This document shows, one piece after another, positions 25,427-36,703 of a stretch of DNA of 64,000 bases; position 1 is the stretch's first letter, and every line of letters begins with the position of its first letter. The stretch is from Humulus lupulus. Taxonomy: Eukaryota; Streptophyta; Magnoliopsida; Rosales; Cannabaceae. Under the pieces are notes generated by a model that saw nothing but the letters and a program-made list of their open reading frames with translations, did not search any database and had not been told where the DNA came from. The stretch spans positions 43,271,578-43,335,577 of the forward strand of contig NC_084793.1 in assembly GCF_963169125.1 (NCBI RefSeq), given 5' to 3'. A program made the position numbers and the translations under genes.

Positions 25427-26369
25427 ACTCTTAATAATTCTATCTAAATCTTAGGTTATAATAAATAATATTTCTAGGACCACCTATATTAATCAAACCT
25501 TATGCTATAATTAATATTTCTAAACTATAGGTTAAACTTATAAAATCCTGATTGTTGCTATGAGTTTCCAACTAAATCCAGGCTTGAAGACTTAATTGTA
25601 TAGGTTCATTATATTAGTTGAACCGAAATATTGATTAGCAAAAAAATAATTATAATTTAATTGAATTTGTTTCAATGTGACACTTTAGAATTAATAGAAG
25701 ATTATAGGACTTTGGTTTTAAAAATTCTAATCTTTACAATTTTTTGAAGAACCATACTCATTAATTTTCGAAAATTAATAATAAAAAAATACTATTTTAT
25801 AATGAGCTTATGTTATAAGTATAATATTCAATCTCCGCCGTTGGTTTAACAAGGTCAATATCTTAATGGGGTCTCGAGACACTTGGATTCGTCCCCCTAC
25901 GGAAGGTGTTCATTAGTTATTTTGACAAGGTTAGATTTCGAAAGATAGATAATTATAGGTCAAATTCTACTAGACTCACCCCTACGATGACTACTAGGAC
26001 TAAATCTATTGATCATCAAAACCGTAGGTCTAGCTCATAAAATAAGAGATTTTGTTTTCTTATTTTGATCGAATAGTAGGTTGTTAACAATGGTGTCCAT
26101 TATTAAATAAGTTTGCAACTTCATTTAACAAGTGGTATTTTTTACTCTCGCTAATTGGGACAAAGATATCATAGTATAGTTAAAAACCTAAAGAAATAAA
26201 GAAATGATAGTTTTTGGTATTTTTTTCTCATATCTTACATATTTTTTTGTATATGTTGTACTATTTCTTGAAATTAGAGTGAATAGAAGTTTTATTGAGC
26301 AAAAGTGATTGTTTTCTATTTTATTGATAATTTGTATTATCATTATGGTTGTGTCTACTCCCATCCTTT

Positions 26370-27286
26370 TGATAACTCTACAAAATAGAGTTAATTTACC
26401 ACTTTTTATGTGATAATTGTTGCTTAGTTCTTGAGTTTTTAATTTATTTATTAATTTTTAAAGTAATTTTGAATTTATTGAGTTTATTTTGATTTTATAT
26501 ATTTTTGTGTGTTTTTATAGTTATTTTGTTGTAAAATGTTATAGTTAATTATTTAAATTATTGTGTCTAGTTAGAAGTAAAAAAACAAAATGTGTGTTTT
26601 ATTGAAACTAAATGTTAAATTAAATTAAATTTTAATTAATATTTTCAATGAATTAATATGATTTATTGGATAATTGAAAATATTTAATTTATGTTTATTT
26701 TGTTAGGGATTTTGGTGTATTTTTGCTCTTGAAAAGCAAGAATAATGAAGGAAAAAAATGGCATTTCAAGGAAAAGAAAGTAAAAATGTGGCATTTTCTC
26801 AAAGGCCCAACAACAAGACAGCCATTTGCCATCTGCCAGGCCCACGAAAACTGCCAGCAGCCCAGTCTTTGGGCCCAACTCCTCCTGAAGCCGTGCACCT
26901 CAACAAACAGCAGCCTCCCGAAGCAATCACGCCCAACCAATGCACTGCCACCTCACGCCTACCAGCTGCCCTCTTCAGCCAAAGCACCACGTTGCCTCCA
27001 ATGCTGCCCCCTGCTCCAAATAACCGTGCCCTCCACTTGGGCCGAACCGACAGCCTAGGCCCATCTGCCAAAACAGCCACCAGCACCAAAATGGCTGCCA
27101 TTTCCCCATTTTGAGCCCAACAATGTACCCTTGTCCCTTTGTCTCAAAATACCACTTTTTACCCAAACTTTTCTACACATTTTATCCCAAAACATCATTA
27201 TTACACCCTATAATTTACCCATATTTTCCATATTATAATTAATTAAATTAATTTAATCAATTTAATTAATTTATATTGATTATTTA
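26370..27286 (+). mobile_element. E, left part: solo LTR broken by element B
   Basis: Begins TGATAACTCTACAAAATAG after the pentamer CCTTT (26,365-26,369). It continues in the inverted segment as 44,634 to 43,605 on the minus strand, where it ends GGGTCCATCA followed by CCTTT. Joined length is about 1.95 kb. The GC-rich part 26,800-27,115 gives ORFs on both strands that I consider chance. The terminal sequences resemble LTRs of gypsy elements common in dicots; no internal domain remains. Confidence 0.8.
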
Positions 27287-28045
27287 CGTAGTGCACCAAA
27301 TTTTTTTTTTTAGATTATTTAAATTTTGTGATTTATTTTATTTAAATGTTAAGTGTGATGAATTGTTTTGTTTAAATGTTGTTTATTTTATTTGATTGTT
27401 TGTTATTTTATTTAATTGTTAGAATTGTTTGGTATAATCTTTTTAAATTTGTTAATTGTTTGTTTGGTTAATTAATTTAATGAGTGAATAATTGTGTAAC
27501 ATGTCTATTTTACTATTAGTGTTACATTTTGAATAAGTGTGACAATTGAGGTAATTATGTGAGTTATGGTTGAATGCACTAAGGTGCATGGTAGATAGTG
27601 ATGCACCCTAGTGTTTTAGTGTGTGCTAGTATATGGTAATAGGGTGCACATGTGTAGATTTTCTACACACTCTTTCCTTTATTGGATTTATTTTAGTTAA
27701 TAAAAAAAAAGAAAAGAAAAAAAAAATAAAAAGAAAAGGGAAAGGAAGGTGCTTGGACGTGTAGTGTGTAGTGTGTAGTGTGTAGTGGGAAAGGGATTGA
27801 TTTTTCCACTTATTTTTCTAAAGCAATAAAATCAAATATTGGAAGAGACTATCTATTTTAGGATAGGATGTGATCACCCTTTATTCCTTATATCTATTAT
27901 CATAAAAGAAAATAATAAGAAAATTAAGAGGAAATAAAATAGAAATAGGAAACTTACCATTTTGTGTTGGTGAGACTTTATTGAGAGAGTTGAATAAAGG
28001 GGAAAGGAAAGGAAGAGGAGAGCATTTCTTGTGGCTGTCGTGACC

Positions 28046-28079
<34 letters not shown>

Positions 28080-28950
28080 GGCGTGTAGAGAGAGAAGGAG
28101 AAGAAGAAAGAAAGAAAGAAAGAAGAAGAAGGAGAAGAGGAGCCAAGTTTAGAGTATGTTTTCTTGTATTTTTGTTTGTCCAATCACTTTTTCTTGATTA
28201 TATGATTTTGACTTGTTTATTTGTTGTGTGTGATTGGATTTCTTTCTCCTCCTCATGATGGATTTCAACAAAAAAACCCTAGGCTTGAACAAGGGGTGTG
28301 AAGTTTGGGTGTTGATCATATTGTATTCTTGATTTTACAATCAAGAGAGGTAATGGTCTTTCTTAGCCTATATATTGGTTTTGATGGGTTTATCTTTGAG
28401 GTTGTTGATGGTGATGCTGATGGTTTGATTATTGTAGGATTGATGATTATGATTTGTATTTTTAAGAGAATATGTTTTGTTTAAAAAGGGCTCATTGGTA
28501 TGATTGAGAAAAAAGATTTGACATGGTTTATATGAGGTTATATTTTATGTTTATATTGCTTTGGTTTTTTTTTTTTTTTTAAATCTTTGATTTATGTAAA
28601 ATGGCAATGATGATTTTAGAAATATGATAAGATGTATGTGATTTTTTGTACTAATGAATCTTGATATGCATAAAAGGAGGAATGATAGAAATATGTTAGG
28701 GTTATTATAAAGGCATGTATATGAAATGTGATGTTTATGAATTTATGTATGTTATTGCCATTGATATTGTTGTTGGATTTCATGTGTAGATTTAATGGAA
28801 TAGAAAAAAATGGGTTTTATAAGATTTCATGTGAATATGTTAGTAATACTCTTAGAATTATGTATATAATAAGAGTATGATGAGATTTTGGACATGTATG
28901 ATTTTATGAGAAATTTTTGGGATAAAAGATGAATTTCATGAGAAATTAAG
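27287..28950 (+). repeat. B: 5' LTR, first part (plus strand)
   Basis: Follows the TSD ATTTA (27,282-27,286) and starts CGTAGTGCACC where the other copy has TGTAGTGCACC. It matches the reverse of 46,68x-48,341 closely over its whole length, including a GA microsatellite (28,047-28,076). It stops at 28,950 where A is inserted and resumes, inverted, at 56,073. Confidence 0.9.
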
Positions 28951-29745
28951 TGTTATACCCAGATTTCGAGCCATAGTAAATATGACCTCGAAAGCTGAGT
29001 TCGCATTAAATGGTCTCGTGAGGGTTAGGGTATGCTCTACGATTGTAAATCGAGCCTGCAAAGTATGATACATGACCTCGAATGTAGTGACCTCGAAATG
29101 ATCTCGATCTCGAAAGATAGCTCTGAGAGCCCCTCATCTTCGGGAACAACTTCGGAGCAGGGATATTGAGCTCGATGTACTATCTCGAAAGCAATGTTAG
29201 CTCGGGAGATGTCAGTGGCTCGCACAATGACGTGAAACCTGAGATGCTGAAGCCTTGGAGATACGCTATGACCACCTTGAATATCTACAAGTATTGTAAA
29301 CATGAGATGTAATCCTCATTTATTGATGTAAATCCCCAAGAATCGTGGGATATTATTTAGTCAGTTATGCGTTTCCTGATCTTTGGGGGACGTTTCCTTT
29401 TATATCTGATTATTGGCATTTAAAGCCAATTATTTTTATTCACAAAAGAGTAACTACCCAAAATATGTGGGATAGTATTCTGCATCCTTCTCTATAAATA
29501 GAGAAGTCATGCACCATTGTAAAGGACCGAAATTCTGATCCTTGAGAAAAAACTCTGGAGAATTCATGCTAAAGAATTATTCAGAGATAATCTTGAGATT
29601 AATAACAGAGACTCGTGGACTAGGCAGATTTAACTGCTGAACCACGTAAAAAACCGTGTTTGATTCGTTTGTTTATTTTTGGCCATTGTCTTAAATTGTT
29701 TACGTGCTCTCTTCTTTTATCTGTTGACGAAAAACGGCGTCAACA
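28951..29745 (+). repeat. 5' LTR of A
   Basis: 795 bp from TGTTATACCCAGATTTCGAG to GGCGTCAACA. The first half is dense in TCGA-centred words (ACCTCGAAAG, GAGCTCGATG). The next bases, GTTTGGTGCTTTCATTGAGA, should be the primer site; I did not assign a tRNA. Confidence 0.93.
29491..29500 (+). promoter_or_regulatory. TATA box of LTR A
   Basis: TCTATAAATA in the LTR, about 250 bp before its end, followed by a leader into the gag-pol frame. Confidence 0.6.
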
Positions 29746-29797
29746 GTTTGGTGCTTTCATTGAGAGCTGAACTCAAGCATCCATCCCGGAGAGATTC

Positions 29798-32700
29798 ATG
29801 GCTGCAAACAATCAGAACACTCCTGAAGGAAATTACCCAAGGCGTCCTGGAAAACAACCAATGGAGAACCCGGACGCTGAAGAAAGGAGTGGGTCCTCTG
29901 ATTCCCGGGGACCACCTCCACAACCAAGGGATGAGGACATGTACTATAACCCTGAGCGTTATGTCCCTATTGTAGAATTGGAGAATCGGCAGCTGAAACA
30001 GCTGCTGGCAGATGCCAACAAACGTAATGAGGAGTTGACTAGGATAGCCGCGGAGGCGCAGGTGGCTCAGCCCCCGCTTCCGCGCGAAGACCAAGTCCCT
30101 CCTCCAAGGGACGTGCACGTTCCTCCCCGGAGGCCCCGTGGACGTCCACGAAAAAATGCTGCCACAAGGAGGCCAGCACAACCTCCAGCACCAACAGAGC
30201 CATCTGCTCCTTCTAGGCCTCAGAGGAGTACCCGAGCTCGGGTCCCGCCTAATCCACCTGTGGGAGTGCCTGCAGGAACTGAGAACAACCGAGCTCCTGC
30301 CGAGGCTCAGACTCAGGTTCCTGGTAGTGCACCGAACGCAACTGGCCCGTCTCGGGAAAATTCTGGACCCTCCAGGCCGAGGCAAGGAAGACAACCACCG
30401 TCACCTATACGGTTTCCTCCGTCTCCCATAAGATATCCTTCACCTCCCCGCAGGAACGCTCAACCTGGTCGAGATCAGGATCAAGGGCGTACGGGGGAAA
30501 GACAAGGAAACAGGGAGACGTTCCAGGGGCGTAAAGGCGCGCCATCCGAGAGAAGTCAGACGTCCCGATCTCGCACTGCAGAGACAAGGCGACGTAGAAA
30601 GGATCCACCACGAAATGACCGATTGATGAGTTTCACCAGTGATGAGTTCGGAGAAACTAGGTCTGTCAGTAAACACGACCGGGGTCGTAAAAATACTGGA
30701 AATCACAAGAGCCATCCCGACCTGCGCAATCATCTGAATTAGAGCAGGGGAAAGGGAGATCAGACAAACCCGGATCTTAGGAATCATCTGAATGGGCGTA
30801 GAGATCCCTCACGGAGACGCGAGCCTGGGATTGCGATTAATGACTATCAATTCCAAACACCGCCTAAGGACCCAGTACAAGAAAGGATCGATCAGCTCGA
30901 AAAAGCCTTTAGGCTTTTGAAGAATGAACGAGGGAACGGTCGATATGAGGACTCTGATGAGGAGCTCGAGCCGTTTGCTCCCAATATTTCTAACACTCAG
31001 TTCCCCCAAGGGTTCCGGATTCCTCACGTCCCAGCGTTTGAAGGAAAAACCGACCCATGCAGCCACCTGAGTACATTCAACACTATCATGAGAGCTAGTA
31101 ACGTGGGTTACGAGCTCAGATGTATGTTGTTTCCGACATCATTGGCCGGACCTGCCAAGAGTTGGTTCGAGAAGTACAAGAGACATTCTATAACTTCGTG
31201 GGATCAATTGTCTAGAGACTTCAAGAAGCGATTCCAAGCTATGATGGGAGTCAGACCCGAAGCATCCACTTTGACTAACGTCCGACAACAACCGGGCGAA
31301 ACACTGAAGAGCTACCTGACAAGATTTAATCTAGAGGTCGCCCGAGCTCGTGACGTGGATGACAGTGGGCACTTGATGGCCATCCGAGCTGGTGTTTTAC
31401 CCGGGAGTGCCCTTTGGGATGACATGCAAGGGAAATCGGTGAGGTCGATAACCGAGTTTAACAGACGGGCGCAGAAATTTGTCAATGTAGAGGAGGCGAG
31501 GTCAACACTCAAGGCGACCTCGCAGACCGAAACTACAACGATAAACATTAACTCCGCCTCAACCTCGGTTGACCCAGCAGCTACACAGCCTACCTCGGAG
31601 AATCCCTCCAAGAGGAAAAAGAGCGAGGGAAATAATCCCGAGGCTGATGGAGGAAAGAAGAAAAAAGGAGAAAGGTATTTCTCCGTATATAAAGTGCATA
31701 CCGAGCTCAACGAGTCTCGGGAAAACATATACCTGGCTAATGAAAACCAAGTCCCCTTCAGGCGTCCGGACCCTATGAGGAATCAAAATTCCAAGAGGGA
31801 CTCCAGCAAGTATTGTCGATTTCATAGGGACACCGGCCACACAACTGATGAGTGCCGACAGCTGAAGGACGAGATCGAAGGATTGATCTCGAGAGGTTAT
31901 TTCCGGCAGTATGTCAAAAACTAGAATACTGGACAGGCTACTGCCAGCCAGAGAGTAGCCGCGCTTCTGGCAGCACAGAATAATAACTCCCGATCTCGGG
32001 ATGAAGACAGGCCTCCGCTGATAGATGGAGAGGACGTAATAACCATCTCGGGAGGTCCTCATCTCGCAGGAGGGGGCAGAAATGCTCAAAAACGATATGT
32101 GAATGAGCTGAAGACAGGGGACGGGTCTCCATACGAACCCGAACCAAGGGCACCAAAAAGCCAAAGGGTTGAGACTCAGCCTATAACCTTCACCGAGGAG
32201 GATGCCTCCCATGTCCAGTTCCCTCATCATGATCCACTCGTCATCACCCTACAGCTTGTCAACAAAAGAGTGCGCCGAGTTCTCATAGACAATGGGAGCT
32301 CAGTTAACATTCTTTATAAAGCGACACTAGAGAAAATGGGACTCTCCCTTCGCGACCTGAAGGCTTGTGCAACCACTTTGTACGACTTTTCTGGAGAAGG
32401 AACCGCCTGTATGGGGTCCATTGAACTCCCTGTGACCTTGGGAGACTATCCAGTCTTGGTGACCAAGATGATGGAGTTCGTGGTGGTAGAGTTACCATCT
32501 GCCTACAATGTACTGCTCGGGAGACCCGCCCTGGTCGGGCTGGGGGCAGTTTCATTTGTAAGGCATCTAGCCCTTAAGTTCCCAACTCCAAGCGGGGTCG
32601 GAACATTGAAAGGAGATCAATTGGCAGGAAGGGAGTGCTACAGCATTTCCTTAAGGGGAAAGAAACAAACAAGCGCGCAAGCACTCGTTGTCATACAGAA

Positions 32701-35700
32701 TAAAGATGGGACAGTTTTAGAAATTGATGAGGAGATCGATCCAAGGATTGAGGAGAAGGTCGACCTCCAACCTTTGGAAGAGCTCGAAGAGGTTCAGCTC
32801 GAGGAAGCTGATCCCTCAAAGAAAGTGAAGGTCGGGAAACACCTCCAAGACGAATCAAAATAGCAATTAATTTGCTTTCTGAAGAAAAACCAGGATGTCT
32901 TCGCGTGGTCACACTCTGACATGGTGGGAATAAGCCCTAATGTAGCGAGCCACGCATTGAATATAGACAAAAGCTTTCCCCCGAAGCAGCAAAAGCGAAG
33001 GAAGCTGGATGAAGACAGAAAGAAAGCACTAAAGGAGGAGGTAGACAGGCTGAAAGCAAATAATTTCATAAGGGACGCTTTTTACCCGGACTGGGTGGCC
33101 AATCCAGTGTTAGTCCCGAAACCCAATGGGACGTGGAGAACGTGCATTGACTACTCAAACCTCAACAAGGCCTGCCCGAAAGACTGTTTTCCCCTGCCGA
33201 GAATTGACCAGCTCGTAGACGCCACGGCGGGGCATGGTCTGATGTCGTTCATGGATGCTTATTCTGGGTATAACCAGATTCCCATGCATGCCCCCGACCA
33301 AGAGCATACGAGCTTCATCACAGACAAGGGGCTCTACTGCTACAATGTCATGCCATTCGGACTCAAGAATGCCGGAGCCACGTACCAGCGGCTCGTAAAC
33401 ATGATGTTCTCAGAGCAAATTGGTAACAACATGGAAGTTTATGTTGATGACATGCTTGTAAAGTCTCAACTTAACAAAAACCATGTTGATGACCTCGAAG
33501 AGTGCTTTGGCGTGCTCAGAAAGTACAACATGAAGTTGAATCCTCAGAAGTGCACTTTTGGGGTGTCTTCAGGGAAATTTCTGGGTTTCATTGTCAACTC
33601 TCGTGGAATCGAGGCTAATCCCGATAAAATAAAGGCCCTGATCGATATGCCTTCACCTCGGAAGCATAAAGATGTTCAAAGCTTGACTGGCAGGATGGCA
33701 GCTCTGGGCAGGTTCATTTCGAAGTCAACGGACCGCGGTCTCCCATTCTTCAACTTATTGAAAGGAAGTAAAAAGTTCGAATGGACAGATGAGTGCGAGC
33801 TAGCCTTTCAAGAGCTCAAAAGGCACTTAGCCGAACCACCCATCCTATCAAAGCCTGAGACGGGAGAAGTACTGTTCTTATACCTCTCAACAACTGAACA
33901 CGCGATAAGCGCGGTGCTAGTTCGAGAAGAAGAGGGAATACAGAAACCCGTCTACTACATCAGTAAAATATTACTGGGGGCAGAGTCAAGATATCCACTA
34001 ATGGAGAAGCTCGCCCTCAGCCTAATCCACTCATCTCGCAAGCTCCGCCCTTACTTTCAAGCGCATCCTATCCATGTACTAACGGATCAACCACTAAGGC
34101 AAGTCTTGTCCAAACCAGAGGCATCTGATCGACTCCTTAAATGGGCTGTTGAGCTCGGACAATTCGAGATCACCTACCATCCGAGAACAACCATTAAGGC
34201 ACAAGCGTTGGCAGATTTTATAGTGGAGTGCACCGGTACAGCCGACGACGAGGTAACAACCACGGCCCACGAGCTGTGGAAACTTTACGTCGACGGGTCG
34301 TCAAATGAAAATGGAGCGGGGGCAGGAGTTATTCTGATCACTCCTACAGGGAGCAGATTTCACTCTGCTTTAAAGTTCGGCTTTAAAGCATCTAATAATG
34401 AAGCTGAGTATGAAGCTTTACTTGCGGGACTACGAATATCAAAGGAGCTCAAGGCCAAAGCTATACATTGCTACAGCGACTCCCAGCTCGTAGTTAATCA
34501 AATCTTGGGAGAGTACTAGGCTCGTGGCACAAAAATGGCAGCTTATTTGGAGAAGGCAAAATCCGCATTGGAGTTTTTTGAGTTTTATGCAATCGAACAG
34601 GTTCCCCGAGAACAAAACTCAAACGCAGATGCCTTAGCTCGCCTCGCCACCTCCGCCGAAAATGAGGAGCTAAATGTCGTACCCGTAGAGCACCTGTCAG
34701 CGCCCAGCATTACTGAGCCTGACGAGGAAGATGTGTGTATGGTCGAGACAGAGCCGACCTGGATGAGCCCGATAGTAGAGTACCTCGAAAATGGAATTCT
34801 TCCAAAAGATCGAAATCAGGCTCGGAAACTAATGTATCAACTTCCCCGTTACACCATCCTGGACGGAAGGCTATACAGAAGAGGGTATTCCATGCCATTG
34901 CTCAGATGTGTAACTCCTCCCGAGGCAAAGAAGATTATTGAAGAAATTCATGAAGGATTCTGCGGAGACCATACCGGGGGGCATAGCCTGTCCAAGAAGA
35001 TTATACGCCAAGGATATTTCTGGCCAACCATTAAAACGGATTCTTTCGAGTTCGTGAAAAAGTGCGACAAGTGCCAGAGATTCGCCACGATACCCCGAGC
35101 TCCACCTTCCGAACTAACCATGTTGACATCCCCATGGCCTTTTGCGGTATGGGGCATCGACCTCATAGGCTCACTCCCAACTGGCAAAGGAGGAGTAAAG
35201 TATGCTGTGGTCGCAGTTGATTACTTCACAAAATGGACGGAGGCTGAACCATTGGCGACCATAACTTCGAAGAAGATCCTAGATTTCGTGGTAAAGAACA
35301 TCGTATGCCGATATGGAGTGCCAAGAAAGATTGTGTCTGACAACGGAACCCAGTTTGATTGCGACTTATTTACCAACTTTTGTAACAAGAACGGTATAAT
35401 AAAGAGCTTTTCGTCAGTGGCTCACCCTCAGGCGAACGGTCAGGTCGAAGTCGTTAATAAAACTCTCAAGAGTTCCTTGAAGAAAAAGTTGGAAGAAGCA
35501 AAGGGACGATGGCCTGAGGAATTACCCCAAGTCCTTTGGGGATATAGAACTACAGCTCGGACATCAACTGGGCATACCCCGTTTTCTCTAGCATACGGCT
35601 GTGAGGCAATGTTGCCCATTGAGGTTGAAATTCCAACGATTCGAACTCAGATTTACGACCAAAGTTCCAATCATACTCAGCTCGAAGAAACCCTAGACTT

Positions 35701-35995
35701 GATCGAAGAAAAAAGGGAAGAGGCTCAGCTGAAAAATGCTGCTTACCAGCAACGGACCACGAGATATTTCAATAAGAGGGTTCGAGACCGAAAGTTCGGA
35801 GTAGGAGACCTAATTTTGAGACGAGTATTCTTAGCAACCCGAGATCCAGTAGCTGGGGTGCTCGGGCCGAACTGGGAAGGACCATACCAGATAGAGTCAA
35901 TCATCCGACCGGGCGTATACAAACTTGCGAGATTAGATGGGAGCCTGATACCTCGAGCATGGAATGGCGAACACCTTAGACCATATTATCAATAG
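29798..35995 (+). pseudogene. gag-pol of A: one frame of 2066 codons with four internal TAG codons
   Basis: All parts are in one frame with no frameshift. The only internal stops are TAG at 30,740, 31,922, 32,861 and 34,517; I checked the gaps around each. Domains by codon number from 29,798: Pro/Arg-rich N-terminus; gag core from about 400 (PQGFRIPHVPAFEGKTDP); zinc-knuckle-like CRFHRDTGHTTDEC at about 673; protease VLIDNGSS at about 827; reverse transcriptase with YVDDM at about 1214; first RNase H after it; second RNase H from about 1496 (LYVDGSSNENGAGAG); integrase HHCC near 1717, then Asp in GIDLIGS (1786), Asp in SDNGTQF (1846) and Glu in GQVEVVNK (1880). Normally one polyprotein, cut into particle, protease, RT/RNase H and integrase. 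As read it is interrupted, unless TAG is read through. Confidence 0.9.
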
Positions 35996-36703
35996 TGTAG
36001 AAAGTGTCGCCTGTAACCATGATTTTCTGTATTTAGTTTGTTTTTGAATAAAGGGTCTACTTTGTTTCACATGTAATTTATTTTTATTTTTGCAATCTCT
36101 CTTAATTTAATAACCTATGATCACACTCATAGGATATTAAGGGGGCATCATTGGTATACATACCACCAGCTTAAAAAATAAAAAATATACATAAAGTATT
36201 TGGATATAACCAAGTACGCGATATTAGATAGTTCGGACATAACCGAATTATCAAACACAAAGTATTTTGATATAACCAAGTACGCGATATTAGATAGTTC
36301 GGACATAACCAAATTATCAAACACAAAGTATTTGGACATGACCAAATGCGCGAGCTTAGATAGTTCGGATATAACCGAACCATCAAAACTTAAATATCTG
36401 GAGCTAACCAGATGTGTAGACACCACAGGTTTGGAACAAACCAGCCAAATTATCGATCGATGATAAATGGGAGCCTAAACCTATTGCAAAATATAAGAAT
36501 TAAATTAGTTAAAGAAATTGTAAAGCATGTAAAAAATTTAAGAATCATCAATTATAAGAATGTGCAAAATATTTCGAGCCAAGAAATGTAAAGCATGTAA
36601 AAAATTAAATTAGTTAAAGAAATTGTATCCGCCCCATGGGCATAATTCACAATAATTACATAAGAGGACGCAGCCTCAATGACTGATCTCCCCGAGGCCA
36701 GAC
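35996..36703. other. Spacer between pol and the antisense gene of A
   Basis: Holds a polypurine-type run (TATTAAGGGGGCATCA at 36,135-36,150), the 66-bp tandem repeat at 36,193, and the presumed 3' ends of both the sense pol frame and the antisense gene. No further gene seen; the reverse-strand ORF at 36,148-36,426 is produced by the repeat. Confidence 0.6.
36193..36425. repeat. 66-bp tandem repeat, about 3.5 units
   Basis: Units start at 36,193, 36,259 and 36,325, with a diverged fourth at about 36,391. Each contains a TTTGGATATAACCAAGTACG-like half and a TTCGGACATAACCGAATTAT-like half, both inverted repeats around ATAAC. Confidence 0.9.

Larger units (their letters stand above)
20406..26369 (+). 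mobile_element. D: 5' LTR and leader of a copia element (with solo LTR G inside)
   Basis: Starts TGTTGGGGTTTTATGCCC after GTAAT. The first ~925 bp matches the D 3' LTR at 60,269-61,194. The LTR probably ends at 26,130 (...TTTAACA), followed by AGTGGTAT, a truncated match to the usual copia primer site. Without G this gives an LTR of about 3.9 kb, long for copia, so an earlier end cannot be excluded. The leader runs to 26,369 and continues, after E and the inversion, at 43,599 on the minus strand. ORFs such as that at 22,154 are chance. Confidence 0.75.

Noticed and set aside
26684..27166. Several overlapping ORFs on both strands in E
   Set aside because: GC-rich patch within a solo LTR; six-frame openness is due to composition.
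29037..29303. 88-codon minus-strand ORF also present at 40,680-40,946
   Set aside because: It lies in the LTR of A and is duplicated only because the LTR is; no conserved features.
36193..36425. CRISPR-like regular repeats (also 17,066-17,270 and 45,288-45,365)
   Set aside because: Direct tandem repeats without unique spacers, within plant retroelements.
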